A stretch of DNA of 50,938 nucleotides from Lachnospiraceae bacterium. GTDB taxonomy: Bacteria > Bacillota > Clostridia > Lachnospirales > Lachnospiraceae. Under the pieces are notes generated by a model, which was given only the letters and a program-made list of their open reading frames with translations, did no database searches and was not told where the DNA came from. Shown piece by piece: positions 8,979-17,519 of the stretch. The DNA is taken from NCBI GenBank assembly GCA_017617005.1, contig JAFZWW010000009.1, positions 1-50,938 on the forward strand, read 5' to 3'. The stretch's first letter is position 1. Each line of letters opens with the position of its first letter. Made by a program: the position numbers and the translations under genes.

Positions 8979-10430
8979 ATGGCTAATTCCACTACTGCCC
9001 CGGAGCCTATAATCGAGCTTCGGAATGTCACCAGGAGGTTTGACGACAACGGATTCATCGCCGTGGACGATTTCAATCTCACGATTGAAAGAGGCGAGTT
9101 TGTCACATTCCTCGGACCCTCAGGTTGCGGCAAGACCACAACACTTCGTATGATCGCAGGCTTTGACAGGCCCACAAGCGGTCAGATCCTTCTGGGAGGA
9201 AAGGATATCTCAAAACTCCCCCCGAACAAGCGCCCCGTCAATACGGTATTCCAGCGCTATGCTCTTTTTACCCACATGAACATTTATGACAATATCGCCT
9301 TCGGTCTCAAGCTCAAGAAGATGGACCGTGAGGAGATAGACCGTAAGGTTAAGCATGTTCTTGAAATGGTAGACCTCGAAGGCTTTGAGGAAAGAAGCGT
9401 CGCTACTCTTTCCGGAGGCCAGCAGCAGCGTATCGCCATAGCAAGAGCTCTTGTCAATGAACCCGAGATCCTTCTTTTGGACGAGCCGCTCGGTGCACTT
9501 GATCTCAAGATGAGAAAAGAGATGCAGATCGAACTTAAGTCCATGCATGACAGGCTCGGCATTACTTTCATATATGTAACCCATGATCAGGAAGAAGCCC
9601 TGACCATGTCAGATAAGATCGTAGTCATGAACGGCGGACAGATCCAGCAGATCGGAAAACCCGAGGACATCTACAACGAGCCCAAGAACGCGTTTGTTGC
9701 CGACTTTATCGGAGAGAGCAACATCTTCAAGGGCATTATGACCGGCAAGATGAAGGTAAGATTCTGCGGCGGAGAATTTGAGTGCATGGATGATGTTCCC
9801 GAGGGAACCCAGATCGATGCCGTCGTCCGTCCCGAGGATGTCATCCTTACCGCTCCCGAAAAGGGAACCGTTAAGGGTGTTGTTACCGGCGTTGTTTTCA
9901 AGGGTATCCATTACGAGATAACCGTTGAGAGCGGAAAGTACGAGATGGTCATCCAGTCGACCAAGACTCCCAAGGTGGGAGAAGAGGTCGGAATGTGCCT
10001 CGAGCCCGACGGAATCCACATCATGATCGCAGAGGATCACACAACAAGATTCGATGCGGATATCAACGATGATTACTCTCTCGAATACAATGAGAAGCCC
10101 ATCGATGCGGATATCACTTCCATAATCAAGGGATCCGTTCTCAAGGACGGTGTTTTGAAGGATTCTTCCGGAGAGACCATCAGACCCGAGAACATCAAGA
10201 TTCATATCTCGATCGAGCCCACTGACATCGAGCTTACCGATGATGCGGAGAAGGGACTTACTTCCGGCGAGATCATCAACCTTATATATAAGGGAGACCA
10301 TTACAGCTATGTCATCCGTACATCGAAGGGACATGACCTTATCGTAGATGACGAATATCTCTGGAACCTCGGAGATATCGTCGGTCTTATCATGCCCGCC
10401 GAGAAGATGACTTTTACACTTGCAAAATAA
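8979..10430 (+). CDS. potA: Spermidine/putrescine ABC importer, ATPase subunit
   Basis: 483 residues, cytoplasmic. It powers polyamine import with the permeases and binding protein that follow. Walker A GPSGCGKTT is at about residues 46-54, signature LSGGQQQR near 143, Walker B ILLLDEP near 163, and the switch histidine in YVTHDQEE. The family is usually about 350-380 residues. This one is longer because the C-terminal TOBE-like domain (about 285-345) is followed by a second, divergent copy (about 405-480) in which RPEDVILT matches EPTDIELT and KGIHYEI matches KGDHYSY. The ribosome site AGGAGGAAAG precedes ATG 8979. It is the first gene of the operon, behind the structured leader. Confidence 0.93.
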   Translation: MANSTTAPEPIIELRNVTRRFDDNGFIAVDDFNLTIERGEFVTFLGPSGCGKTTTLRMIAGFDRPTSGQILLGGKDISKLPPNKRPVNTVFQRYALFTHMNIYDNIAFGLKLKKMDREEIDRKVKHVLEMVDLEGFEERSVATLSGGQQQRIAIARALVNEPEILLLDEPLGALDLKMRKEMQIELKSMHDRLGITFIYVTHDQEEALTMSDKIVVMNGGQIQQIGKPEDIYNEPKNAFVADFIGESNIFKGIMTGKMKVRFCGGEFECMDDVPEGTQIDAVVRPEDVILTAPEKGTVKGVVTGVVFKGIHYEITVESGKYEMVIQSTKTPKVGEEVGMCLEPDGIHIMIAEDHTTRFDADINDDYSLEYNEKPIDADITSIIKGSVLKDGVLKDSSGETIRPENIKIHISIEPTDIELTDDAEKGLTSGEIINLIYKGDHYSYVIRTSKGHDLIVDDEYLWNLGDIVGLIMPAEKMTFTLAK

Positions 10431-10443
10431 CGGGAGATAGAAG

Positions 10444-11238
10444 ATGAAAGGAACATTTCAGAGGAAATACCTCGGTATTCCCTATGCGCTGTATCTCCTG
10501 GTATTTGTGATCCTTCCGCTGATAGTCATAGTTTACTACGCATTCACCGATGCAAGCGGAAGACCGGGGATCGGCAATTTCATAAGCTTTTTTACGGATC
10601 CGAATACACTGGGTACACTTGTGTATTCACTGGTCCTTGCCTTTGTTACAACCTGCGTATGCCTTCTGATCGCATACCCCGCAGCTTATTTCCTTGCCCA
10701 GAGCAGGATCAGATCAAAGTCTGCGATACTCATGCTCATGGTAATGCCGATGTGGATCAACTTCACATTGCGTATCACGGCACTTAAGGAAATACTCACC
10801 GTAGTAGAAGGAAATCTTGCGTTCCATCCTTTCATGAATTCTGTGATCGGTATGACATACGATTTCCTTCCCTTCATGATCCTTCCCATTTACAACCAGA
10901 TATCGAGAATAGATAAGAGCCTTATCGAAGCGGCGGCCGATCTCGGTGCCGATCCCAGACAGGCTTTCCTCCGCGTGCTGCTTCCTCTTTCCATGCCCGG
11001 AGTCGTAAGCGGAATCTCAATGGTATTCCTGCCTGCAATGACCAACTACGTTGTTCTCGATATGCTCTATAACAGCACCTACATCATGGGCAGCCTCATC
11101 GGAAGTTACTTCTCGGCTTACGACTGGCACGGCGGCTCGATGATATCGCTGATACTTCTCGTCATCATATGCCTGTTCACTCTTGTTGCGGGTAATGATG
11201 AAAACGAAGGCACTGCGAGAGGAGGTTCGGTATTATGA
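10444..11238 (+). CDS. potB: Spermidine/putrescine ABC importer, permease PotB
   Basis: 264 residues with six predicted TM segments. The binding-protein-dependent permease loop (EAAADLGADPRQAFLRVLLP, about residues 160-179) is the docking site for the ATPase. It begins 13 bp after potA with a GGGAGA site and overlaps potC by four bases (ATGA). The C-terminus after the last TM is acidic and short (NDENEGTARGG), unlike the basic tails common in PotB. Confidence 0.92.
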   Translation: MKGTFQRKYLGIPYALYLLVFVILPLIVIVYYAFTDASGRPGIGNFISFFTDPNTLGTLVYSLVLAFVTTCVCLLIAYPAAYFLAQSRIRSKSAILMLMVMPMWINFTLRITALKEILTVVEGNLAFHPFMNSVIGMTYDFLPFMILPIYNQISRIDKSLIEAAADLGADPRQAFLRVLLPLSMPGVVSGISMVFLPAMTNYVVLDMLYNSTYIMGSLIGSYFSAYDWHGGSMISLILLVIICLFTLVAGNDENEGTARGGSVL

Positions 11239-12059
11239 AGAAAAATAACCGTATCGCACTTGCAGTTGTGCTCGTAGTTCTGCTTCTTATATATGCGCCC
11301 ATACTCATTCTTGCTTTTTACAGCTTTACCGATGCATCGTCGATCGGTGAGAGTGCGCATTTCTCGTTTCAGAACTACATAACCTTATTTACCACCGAGG
11401 AACTTGCGGACATGATAAAGGGCACGGTTTTCCTTGCTCTTGCCGTTGCGGTGCTTTCCACCATCCTCGGAACACTCGGTGCAATGGGTGCTTTCTACTC
11501 CAAGCCCGGAGCACTTGCAACATACCGTGTGGTCAACCAGATCCCCGTAGTCAATGCGGATGTGGTCACCGGTTTTTCAATCTGCATCCTGCTCGTTGTC
11601 GTATTCGGAATAAATAAGGATACCTTCTTCCCTCTTGTTGCGGGACAGACCGTGCTCTGCGCACCCTTTGTCTTCCTTTCCGTTTACCCTAAGCTCGGTC
11701 AGATGGATCCTTCCATTTACGAGGCTGCACTGGATCTCGGAGCATCACCCGCCACGGCAGTAAGAAAGGTTGTCATTCCCCAGATCATGCCCGGTATCGT
11801 TTCCGGCTTTGTCATGGCAGTAACACTTTCGCTCGATGATTATTTCGTTGCGACCTACACCAAGCCCGCGGCATTCGATACCATTTCAACATATGTCGTA
11901 AATGCGACCAGAGGCTCCAGGACCGAGATCAAGACAGCACTCTGGGCACTTTCCACCGTAATCTTCCTCATCGTGCTCTGCATCTGCCTCGGAATGAACA
12001 GGAAGAAATCCGCGAAGGAAAATACCAAAGTACGCAAGGACAGGAGGGTAAGCGCATGA
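11235..12059 (+). CDS. potC: Spermidine/putrescine ABC importer, permease PotC
   Basis: 274 residues and six TM segments. The coupling loop is EAALDLGASPATAVRKVVIP (about residues 160-179), and the family-typical segment LSLDDYFVATY follows. It overlaps potB upstream and potD downstream by ATGA each, so all four subunits are likely translated in step. Confidence 0.93.
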   Translation: MKKNNRIALAVVLVVLLLIYAPILILAFYSFTDASSIGESAHFSFQNYITLFTTEELADMIKGTVFLALAVAVLSTILGTLGAMGAFYSKPGALATYRVVNQIPVVNADVVTGFSICILLVVVFGINKDTFFPLVAGQTVLCAPFVFLSVYPKLGQMDPSIYEAALDLGASPATAVRKVVIPQIMPGIVSGFVMAVTLSLDDYFVATYTKPAAFDTISTYVVNATRGSRTEIKTALWALSTVIFLIVLCICLGMNRKKSAKENTKVRKDRRVSA

Positions 12060-13585
12060 AAAAGAAGATAACCTCCCTGGCCCTTTCGGCTGCACTTATG
12101 ATAGGAACCCTTGTTAACGCGGTCTCCGTTATTCCCGTAAAGGCCGCATCCGATGATGTCATCACCATAAGGGTCTGCAACTGGGAAGAGTATATCGACG
12201 AAGGCGGCTGGGATGAAGAAGAACTGATCGACCTTGAATCCGGCGATATCTTCGGAGAGAACGCGCTCTATGAAGATTTTGAAGAGTGGTACTATGAGAC
12301 CTATGGTCAGAGAGTACATGTAGAGTACAGTTGTTTCGGAACCAACGAAGAGCTCTACAACATGCTCACCCTCGGAGATAAGTTCGACCTTGTATGCCCC
12401 TCCGAATACATGATCATGAAGCTCATGACAGAGGATAAGCTTGTTCCCTATTCGGATGATTTCTTCGATGAGGAAAACGAACTCAATTTTTACATCAGAA
12501 ATGTTTCTCCTTTTATAAGGGAAACATTCGAGACCAATGAGATTGACGGCCAGTACTGGAATGAGTATGCCGCATGCTATATGTGGGGCGTTCTCGGATT
12601 CCTCTATAATCCCGATGTCCTTTCCGAGGAAGAGGTATCCACCTGGAATCTTCTTATCAATGAAGATTACTGCCGTCAGATAACCACCAAGGACAATGTC
12701 CGTGACAGCTACTTTGCAACCCTCGGCGCGATCAAGGGGGATCTGTTCCTCAGTGAGGAATTCTTAAACGATCCCGATTACCATGAAAGACTTGCGGAGG
12801 AGATGAACGATACCTCCGAAGAGACCGTTGCCGAGGCGCTTGAGTTCCTTCAGCAGGTCAAGGACAATGTTTATTCCTTCGAGACAGACTCCGGTAAGTC
12901 CGATATGGTCACCGGTAAGATTTTCTCCAACCTTCAGTGGTCCGGCGATGCGGTTTATGCAATGGATCAGGCTGAGGAAGAGGATGTTTACCTTGCATAC
13001 TCTGTTCCCGAGGAGTGCACCAATCTCTGGTTTGACGGATGGGTAATGCTTTCGGACGGTATCGAAGGCGATGCCGAAAAGCAGAGAGCGTGCGAAGCGT
13101 TTGTCAACTTCCTTTCGAGACCTGACAATGCTGTCAGAAATATGTACTATATCGGATATACCTCATCGATCGCAGGCGGATGCGACGGAGACCAGATCTT
13201 CGAATATGTCGACTGGTGCTACTCTGCTGAAGATGATGAAGAGGAAGTTGCCGATTACGACATAGGATATTTCTTCGGAGATGAAGAGAGCGGAGACTAC
13301 GTTCTTACCGTTCCCGAGGAGCAGACATACCGTCAGCTCTTTGCACAGTATCCTCCGAAGGAGGTTACCGACAGAAGCGCGGTCATGAGATATTTTGACG
13401 GTGATGCCAATGCCCGTATCAACAGGATGTGGATCAACGTAAGATGCTACAATATCGGCAAAATAAAAGCTGCCGGTTGGGCAGCCATAGTGCTCGCGGT
13501 TGTGCTTGCGACAGCCGCAGCGATATATTTCAAGTCAGGTAAAAAGAAGACGAAAGCTATTCGTCGTCCTCCTCAGCCGCAATAA
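12056..13585 (+). CDS. potD: Polyamine-binding protein PotD with C-terminal membrane anchor
   Basis: 509 residues. A signal peptide ends near VKAAS with no lipobox cysteine. The mature domain starts with the typical IRVCNWEEYID and carries FDLVCPSEYMI, FLYNPDV and the late WDGW-type region (NLWFDGWVML). Gram-positive PotD is normally a lipoprotein. Here a hydrophobic segment at about residues 473-493 followed by a lysine- and arginine-rich tail should anchor the protein by its C-terminus instead. It binds spermidine or putrescine and hands it to PotBC. The last 29 bp overlap a small gene on the opposite strand. Confidence 0.9.
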   Translation: MKKKITSLALSAALMIGTLVNAVSVIPVKAASDDVITIRVCNWEEYIDEGGWDEEELIDLESGDIFGENALYEDFEEWYYETYGQRVHVEYSCFGTNEELYNMLTLGDKFDLVCPSEYMIMKLMTEDKLVPYSDDFFDEENELNFYIRNVSPFIRETFETNEIDGQYWNEYAACYMWGVLGFLYNPDVLSEEEVSTWNLLINEDYCRQITTKDNVRDSYFATLGAIKGDLFLSEEFLNDPDYHERLAEEMNDTSEETVAEALEFLQQVKDNVYSFETDSGKSDMVTGKIFSNLQWSGDAVYAMDQAEEEDVYLAYSVPEECTNLWFDGWVMLSDGIEGDAEKQRACEAFVNFLSRPDNAVRNMYYIGYTSSIAGGCDGDQIFEYVDWCYSAEDDEEEVADYDIGYFFGDEESGDYVLTVPEEQTYRQLFAQYPPKEVTDRSAVMRYFDGDANARINRMWINVRCYNIGKIKAAGWAAIVLAVVLATAAAIYFKSGKKKTKAIRRPPQPQ

Positions 13586-13682
13586 CACCGCTGATAACAC
13601 TTGTGACAGCGGAAACAACAACGACTGCGGCAATGATGACAAGCAGTCCGCCTGCAAGAATCAAGAAAATACCTGAATTCAT
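13557..13682 (-). CDS. 41-residue single-TM small protein antisense to the potD end
   Basis: The start ATG is at 13682-13680, preceded on the minus strand by AAAGGAGC seven bases away and by a near-consensus promoter. The product has one hydrophobic helix (about residues 5-34, rich in valine and alanine) and an acidic tail AAEEDDE. I know no family for it. Its final codons lie opposite the potD tail (29-bp overlap). The longer in-frame start near 13766 lacks a ribosome site. Strong promoter plus ribosome site make it a credible gene, although nothing shows what it does. Confidence 0.65.
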   Translation of the reverse strand: MNSGIFLILAGGLLVIIAAVVVVSAVTSVISGVIAAEEDDE

Positions 13683-13719
13683 AATTGCTCCTTTTGGTAC
13701 GAGTTTTAAACCGTCTTTT

Positions 13720-13748
13720 ATTCTATCACGGACGGGTAAAAAGTACAA
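13720..13748 (-). promoter_or_regulatory. Promoter of the 41-residue gene
   Basis: Minus strand: TTGTAC (13748-13743), 17-bp spacer, TAGAAT (13725-13720). It lies 38 bp before the start codon. Confidence 0.65.
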
Positions 13749-13799
13749 TAAAGGCAATTTGCACACAGGTGAAAAGGCGGATAAATACTGAATTTCCGA

Positions 13800-13832
13800 G
13801 GCTTCCTCCCGATGCGGGAGGGAGCCTTTTTT
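13800..13832 (+). terminator. Terminator downstream of pot operon
   Basis: GGCTTCCTCCCG pairs with CGGGAGGGAGCC around an ATG loop with one mismatch, followed by six or more T. It would end pot read-through and insulate the pilus operon. The stretch 13586-13799 holds only the small minus-strand gene and its promoter. Confidence 0.85.
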
Positions 13833-13838
13833 ATGCAG

Positions 13839-13960
13839 TTTACACGAATTATTAACAACCGTCCGTTACCTGTTGACCGTGGTGAAAACCTTGTGTAAAG
13901 TGTATCTCATATCTGTTCGGGCAGTTTTAGGGACTGCCCTGTTTTCATGCTTAAAAGCAT
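13839..13960 (+). promoter_or_regulatory. Promoter and two-hairpin leader of the Tad operon
   Basis: TTGACC (13873-13878), a 17-bp spacer and TAAAGT (13896-13901). An inverted pair TTTACAC (13839-13845) and GTGTAAA (13893-13899) brackets the promoter, and the second arm overlaps the -10, which suits an operator. The leader then holds a hairpin GGGCAGT/ACTGCCC (13919-13925/13933-13939) followed by TGTTTTC, which looks like a weak attenuator, and a second hairpin ATGCT/AGCAT (13947-13951/13956-13960). Confidence 0.5.
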
Positions 13961-13990
13961 CTTCTGCGGGCCGTCCGTTTGGGAGTTTAT

Positions 13991-15127
13991 ATGACGGACA
14001 CTGTATCCAAAGCCCGCTCGCTTCTTCCTTCCCTTACCGATGAATACATAACCGGTAAGGGAAGCGAACTCATTTCATTAAGACGCGGGCTGATCACAAA
14101 AGATAGATTTCTTGAAGATGCGGATGTGTTCATCCGCGAAAAGTATAAAGAAAGTGACGAGGTATCGGGTGAGCTGTTGAAGGAATTCGAAGAATATATC
14201 TTCGGGTATTCAAGGCTCACTCCTCTCCTGGATGATCCCGATGTTTCGGATATCCGCATAATGGGACACGGCAATGTCAGGGTGAAGAAGAACGGAAAGC
14301 GTATGGATTCCGGCGTTTTCTTTTCATCCGAAAAAGAGTACCGGCAGTTCATTGATTACATTGCGGCGAAGAATCAGGTCAGTGTATCGAATCTTTCCGC
14401 GATCCAGAGATTTACGGACTCCGGATCCCATCCCGATTTCATACTGCGCTTTACGGTATCCATGCCGATCGTGAACACGTTTGATGAACCGTATCTGTGT
14501 ATCAGAAAGGTTCCTAAGGCATTTCCGCTTTTAAAGGATCTTGTCGCGAAAGGAATGCTTGACGAAAAGTGTGCGAGGATCCTGGCACTGAGATTCAGGA
14601 TGGGATCGACTCTCATCTGCGGCGGGAACTCATCGGGCAAGACAACACTCTTGAATGCGCTGAAAGAGACCATTCCCGATGACAGTGCGGTGATGGTTGT
14701 CCAGCAGGCCGATGAACTTACGACAATGTTCCATCCAGATATGATGTTCCTTCATTCCGTGCCGCCGAGTGCCGAGAGCAAGGCTTCATACGATCTCGAG
14801 CATATAAGCATAGCAGGTCTGACAATGGATGTTGATTATTTTCTGGTTGGAGAGATCAAGGGGGCTGAGGCACTTTACATCTTAAACGCTGCCTGCACCG
14901 GTCAGATCTGTGCCGGAACGATCCACTCGACTTCCGCAATGAGAGCCCCTGATAAACTGGTCGATTATGCGATGTATGAAAGCAGGTATTCGAGGAATGA
15001 GCTGATGAGGATGATGGACTGTTTTAAGACTCTCATCTTCATGAAGGATTTCAAAGTCGCAAATGTATATGCATGTAAGGGATGGAATGAAGAAAGGAGG
15101 GAACTGGATTATGAACGTCTGCTTTAG
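13991..15127 (+). CDS. Tad/CpaF pilus assembly ATPase
   Basis: 378 residues, a hexameric type II/IV secretion ATPase that drives assembly of type IVb (Flp) pili. An N-terminal helical domain and FDEPYLCIRKV are followed by Walker A GGNSSGKTT (about residues 210-218), Walker B-like VDYFLVGEIKG, and the His box CAGTIHSTSA. ATG 13991 is preferred over the in-frame TTG 13979 because GGGAG (13981-13985) lies just ahead of it. It overlaps the next gene by 17 bp and is the first gene of the pilus operon. Confidence 0.9.
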   Translation: MTDTVSKARSLLPSLTDEYITGKGSELISLRRGLITKDRFLEDADVFIREKYKESDEVSGELLKEFEEYIFGYSRLTPLLDDPDVSDIRIMGHGNVRVKKNGKRMDSGVFFSSEKEYRQFIDYIAAKNQVSVSNLSAIQRFTDSGSHPDFILRFTVSMPIVNTFDEPYLCIRKVPKAFPLLKDLVAKGMLDEKCARILALRFRMGSTLICGGNSSGKTTLLNALKETIPDDSAVMVVQQADELTTMFHPDMMFLHSVPPSAESKASYDLEHISIAGLTMDVDYFLVGEIKGAEALYILNAACTGQICAGTIHSTSAMRAPDKLVDYAMYESRYSRNELMRMMDCFKTLIFMKDFKVANVYACKGWNEERRELDYERLL

Positions 15128-16052
15128 CGCATCTGTCTTTACGCTTCTGCTGGCAGGTTTTTACGGTCTTATGGAGGGATTCAGGACGACCGAGAATATC
15201 AAAAAAACCGCAGGGCTTGTGAGCAGGCGGTTTGATGAAAAAGGCAGGGAAAACGCACTGAGAAAAAGGGAAGCCATAAGGATGAGAGCGGACCGGGACG
15301 GTATCTGGACACGGATAGACCGGGCTCTGGTCTACAGCTGCATAGCGAGATTCTTTCCGGGGATAACCACGGAGAAATTTGTGGCACTCATCATTGCCGG
15401 TTGTTCATTCATCTTTATCTCCGCGGGAATCGCAGGCGGTGTGGCTGCAGGAGCTGTATGTTCATCGGTATTTCTTTTTTCTGTTTACGTATTCATAAAA
15501 CTGCTCGGGATACGAAACCTGAGAAAGACGGGAGAAGATCTTCCGAGGCTTCTGGATCTGCTTGGTTCATATGCCGCATCCGGAGCGGTGTATTCGAATA
15601 TCTTCGGACAGATAAGCATCTATATGAACGAACCGCTCCGAACGGTGTTTGATGAATGCGGTGCGGAGGGCAGACTGAGCGGAGATATTTCGCTCGCGCT
15701 TCTTACGATGGCTGATAAGATCGAACATCCGCAGTTCAAACAGCTCATACGCAACATGGAGATCACATCGAGACACAGTGAGGATATCGCGGGACTTGTC
15801 TGCGATACCAGAAGGAGCCTGCGCGATTATCTGAAGGAAAGCTCCGAAAGAAAAGCAATGCTCAGGGAGTCTTCGATAAATATGATGCTCCTTCTGATCA
15901 TGAGTTATGTGGTCATAGCGATATCGGCAAGGCTTTCCGAGACACAGGTCAGCACCGTTGTGTTTGCGAGCATTCCGGGCAGGATCACGCTCGGTGTTCT
16001 CGGGGCTGTTCTGATGATGTTCTTTGTACAGGCCGCATCTTTGTATAAGTGA
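15111..16052 (+). CDS. TadB-like pilus platform protein
   Basis: 313 residues. N-terminal TM, two central TMs (about 85-130), a cytoplasmic type II secretion F domain (LPRLLDLLGSYAASG onward) and C-terminal TMs. It forms the inner-membrane platform with the TadC-like partner. The start at 15111 follows AGGAGGGAA at 15095-15103; longer in-frame starts upstream have no ribosome site. The overlap with the ATPase gene suggests translational coupling. Confidence 0.85.
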   Translation: MNVCFSASVFTLLLAGFYGLMEGFRTTENIKKTAGLVSRRFDEKGRENALRKREAIRMRADRDGIWTRIDRALVYSCIARFFPGITTEKFVALIIAGCSFIFISAGIAGGVAAGAVCSSVFLFSVYVFIKLLGIRNLRKTGEDLPRLLDLLGSYAASGAVYSNIFGQISIYMNEPLRTVFDECGAEGRLSGDISLALLTMADKIEHPQFKQLIRNMEITSRHSEDIAGLVCDTRRSLRDYLKESSERKAMLRESSINMMLLLIMSYVVIAISARLSETQVSTVVFASIPGRITLGVLGAVLMMFFVQAASLYK

Positions 16053-16060
16053 GGTTTTGA

Positions 16061-16900
16061 ATGGTTCCAAATAAGTATTACGCATACATCGCGATGGCGA
16101 TGATGATACTATGCAGTATTCTTTCCGGAGTGATCATATGTATGGTGATGGATCCCGGAAACAGCAGGGTGATCGCAAACGGAGCGGAATTTGCCGGAAT
16201 GATTAGAAAGCGGCAACGGCAGACTGCTCTTTATATGAGGATGGATGACTGGCTCAGGAAGAACGGAGCGGAATTTCATCTGGGAAAGAGAACGGATCCG
16301 GGAAGGTTTACGGCACTGTGCATATTTTTGTGTGCGGCCGGTTTTCTTGCGGGTAACCGAATATCACCCGGAAGCGGATTTGCTCTGGGAGCCGGTCTCG
16401 GAATGGTGCTTCCGGTGGCTGTGCCCGCACTTAACAGAAGCGATAACCGTAAAATGCTGCACGATATAAAGCTCATCTATCATTCGATGGGAGTTCAGAT
16501 CAAAAGCGGGGTGTTTGTTACCGATGCGCTTGCGGAGTGCTCCGCTTCCGTCGAGAACTGCAGGCTTAAAAGTGCACTGACCGCATTTTACGCAGATGTG
16601 ATCATGAAATCCGATATTTTCGCATCGCTTGAAAAATTCAGGTCTTCCTTCGATGACAGATATATCGATTCACTGTGCATGACTGTGGTGCAGGCTCTCG
16701 AATCGGGGCAGGCGCTCGATCTTTTGAAGGATATAGCCGAACAGGCATCGGATATGGAAAGCGAGATATTTGCCGCAAGGAAAGCATCACTGGACAGGCT
16801 TCTTACACTGAGCCAGCTCATGGTGCTGGGAGCGGTTCTCGGAACGGCACTTTATACCTGTATTGTCTATATGATGAGCAGGGCCGTAGGATTCAGATAA
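16061..16900 (+). CDS. TadC-like pilus platform protein
   Basis: 279 residues. N-terminal TM (about 6-28), a TM pair near 85-125, the F domain with the segment IYHSMGVQIKSGVFVTDALA, and a C-terminal TM. It is the second platform subunit of the Tad machine. It starts eight bases after the TadB-like gene behind GAGG. Confidence 0.85.
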   Translation: MVPNKYYAYIAMAMMILCSILSGVIICMVMDPGNSRVIANGAEFAGMIRKRQRQTALYMRMDDWLRKNGAEFHLGKRTDPGRFTALCIFLCAAGFLAGNRISPGSGFALGAGLGMVLPVAVPALNRSDNRKMLHDIKLIYHSMGVQIKSGVFVTDALAECSASVENCRLKSALTAFYADVIMKSDIFASLEKFRSSFDDRYIDSLCMTVVQALESGQALDLLKDIAEQASDMESEIFAARKASLDRLLTLSQLMVLGAVLGTALYTCIVYMMSRAVGFR

Positions 16901-16917
16901 AAAGAGAGGAGAAGTAA

Positions 16918-17154
16918 ATGAACATTAACCCTTTAATGAAATTTATTATCTATTACGCAACGAAGAAGGAGGAAGGACTGGACGGGATTCTTGTCACGAT
17001 TGGTCTTTGCATAATAGCGCTTCTTTTGTGCGTGGTCATGAAGGATTCGCTGACGGAATTCATACAGACGATAGTAAAGGCGATGACCGATTCCGCGAAG
17101 GGAATACTCAGCACGCCCGGAGCATTCGGTCTTCCCGATATGAGGTTCGTATGA
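16918..17154 (+). CDS. Small pilin-like protein (candidate Flp pilin)
   Basis: 78 residues with one long hydrophobic segment (about 22-42) after KKEEGLDG, then an amphipathic helix and a short tail. Size, position after the platform genes and a strong ribosome site (AGAGGAGAAG) suggest the major Flp-type subunit. It lacks the usual glutamate-tyrosine pair a few residues after the cleavage glycine, so the prepilin assignment is inference from context. Its stop overlaps the next start. Confidence 0.65.
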   Translation: MNINPLMKFIIYYATKKEEGLDGILVTIGLCIIALLLCVVMKDSLTEFIQTIVKAMTDSAKGILSTPGAFGLPDMRFV

Positions 17155-17519
17155 TGAGGATCTTGAAGAAAATCGACGGAAGCGTGGGAGATGTCATGCC
17201 GATGGGATTGTTCGTTATCTGTATAGCCATAGTATTCGTATCTTTTGCGGAATGCGTCCGCACGGTAAATATAAAAAGCAGCGTTTCACAGATTTCAAGG
17301 AGATACATACTGCGAATGGAAACTGTGGGGTATCTGACTCCGGATGACAGTGCCATGCTTTTTGAGGAACTGGGAGAAACGGGACTTCATGAGATATCTC
17401 TCGGAAATACGGATACTTCGGAGGTCGGATACGGAAACCCCGTCAGGCTTGAGATAAGAGGATTTACGGAGGATGGTTATGAGATCTCTGAATACAGGAC
17501 ATCCACGGCGAAGTATTAG
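17151..17519 (+). CDS. TadE-like minor pilin
   Basis: 122 residues. A short cytoplasmic head, a hydrophobic helix (about residues 19-36) and a small soluble domain with SSVSQISRRYILRMETVGYL, the kind of stretch seen in TadE/pseudopilin proteins. ATG 17151 overlaps the previous stop and has GAGG six bases upstream. It is probably a minor subunit that primes or caps the pilus; it overlaps the next gene by 41 bp. Confidence 0.65.
   Translation: MMRILKKIDGSVGDVMPMGLFVICIAIVFVSFAECVRTVNIKSSVSQISRRYILRMETVGYLTPDDSAMLFEELGETGLHEISLGNTDTSEVGYGNPVRLEIRGFTEDGYEISEYRTSTAKY

Noticed and set aside
9609-10334. 241-codon open frame on the minus strand
   Set aside because: Antisense shadow of potA; potA has all ABC motifs and an operon context.
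17007-17150. Upstream extension of the TadE-like gene
   Set aside because: It overlaps the pilin-like gene in another frame; ATG 17151 with GAGG ahead is the sensible start.
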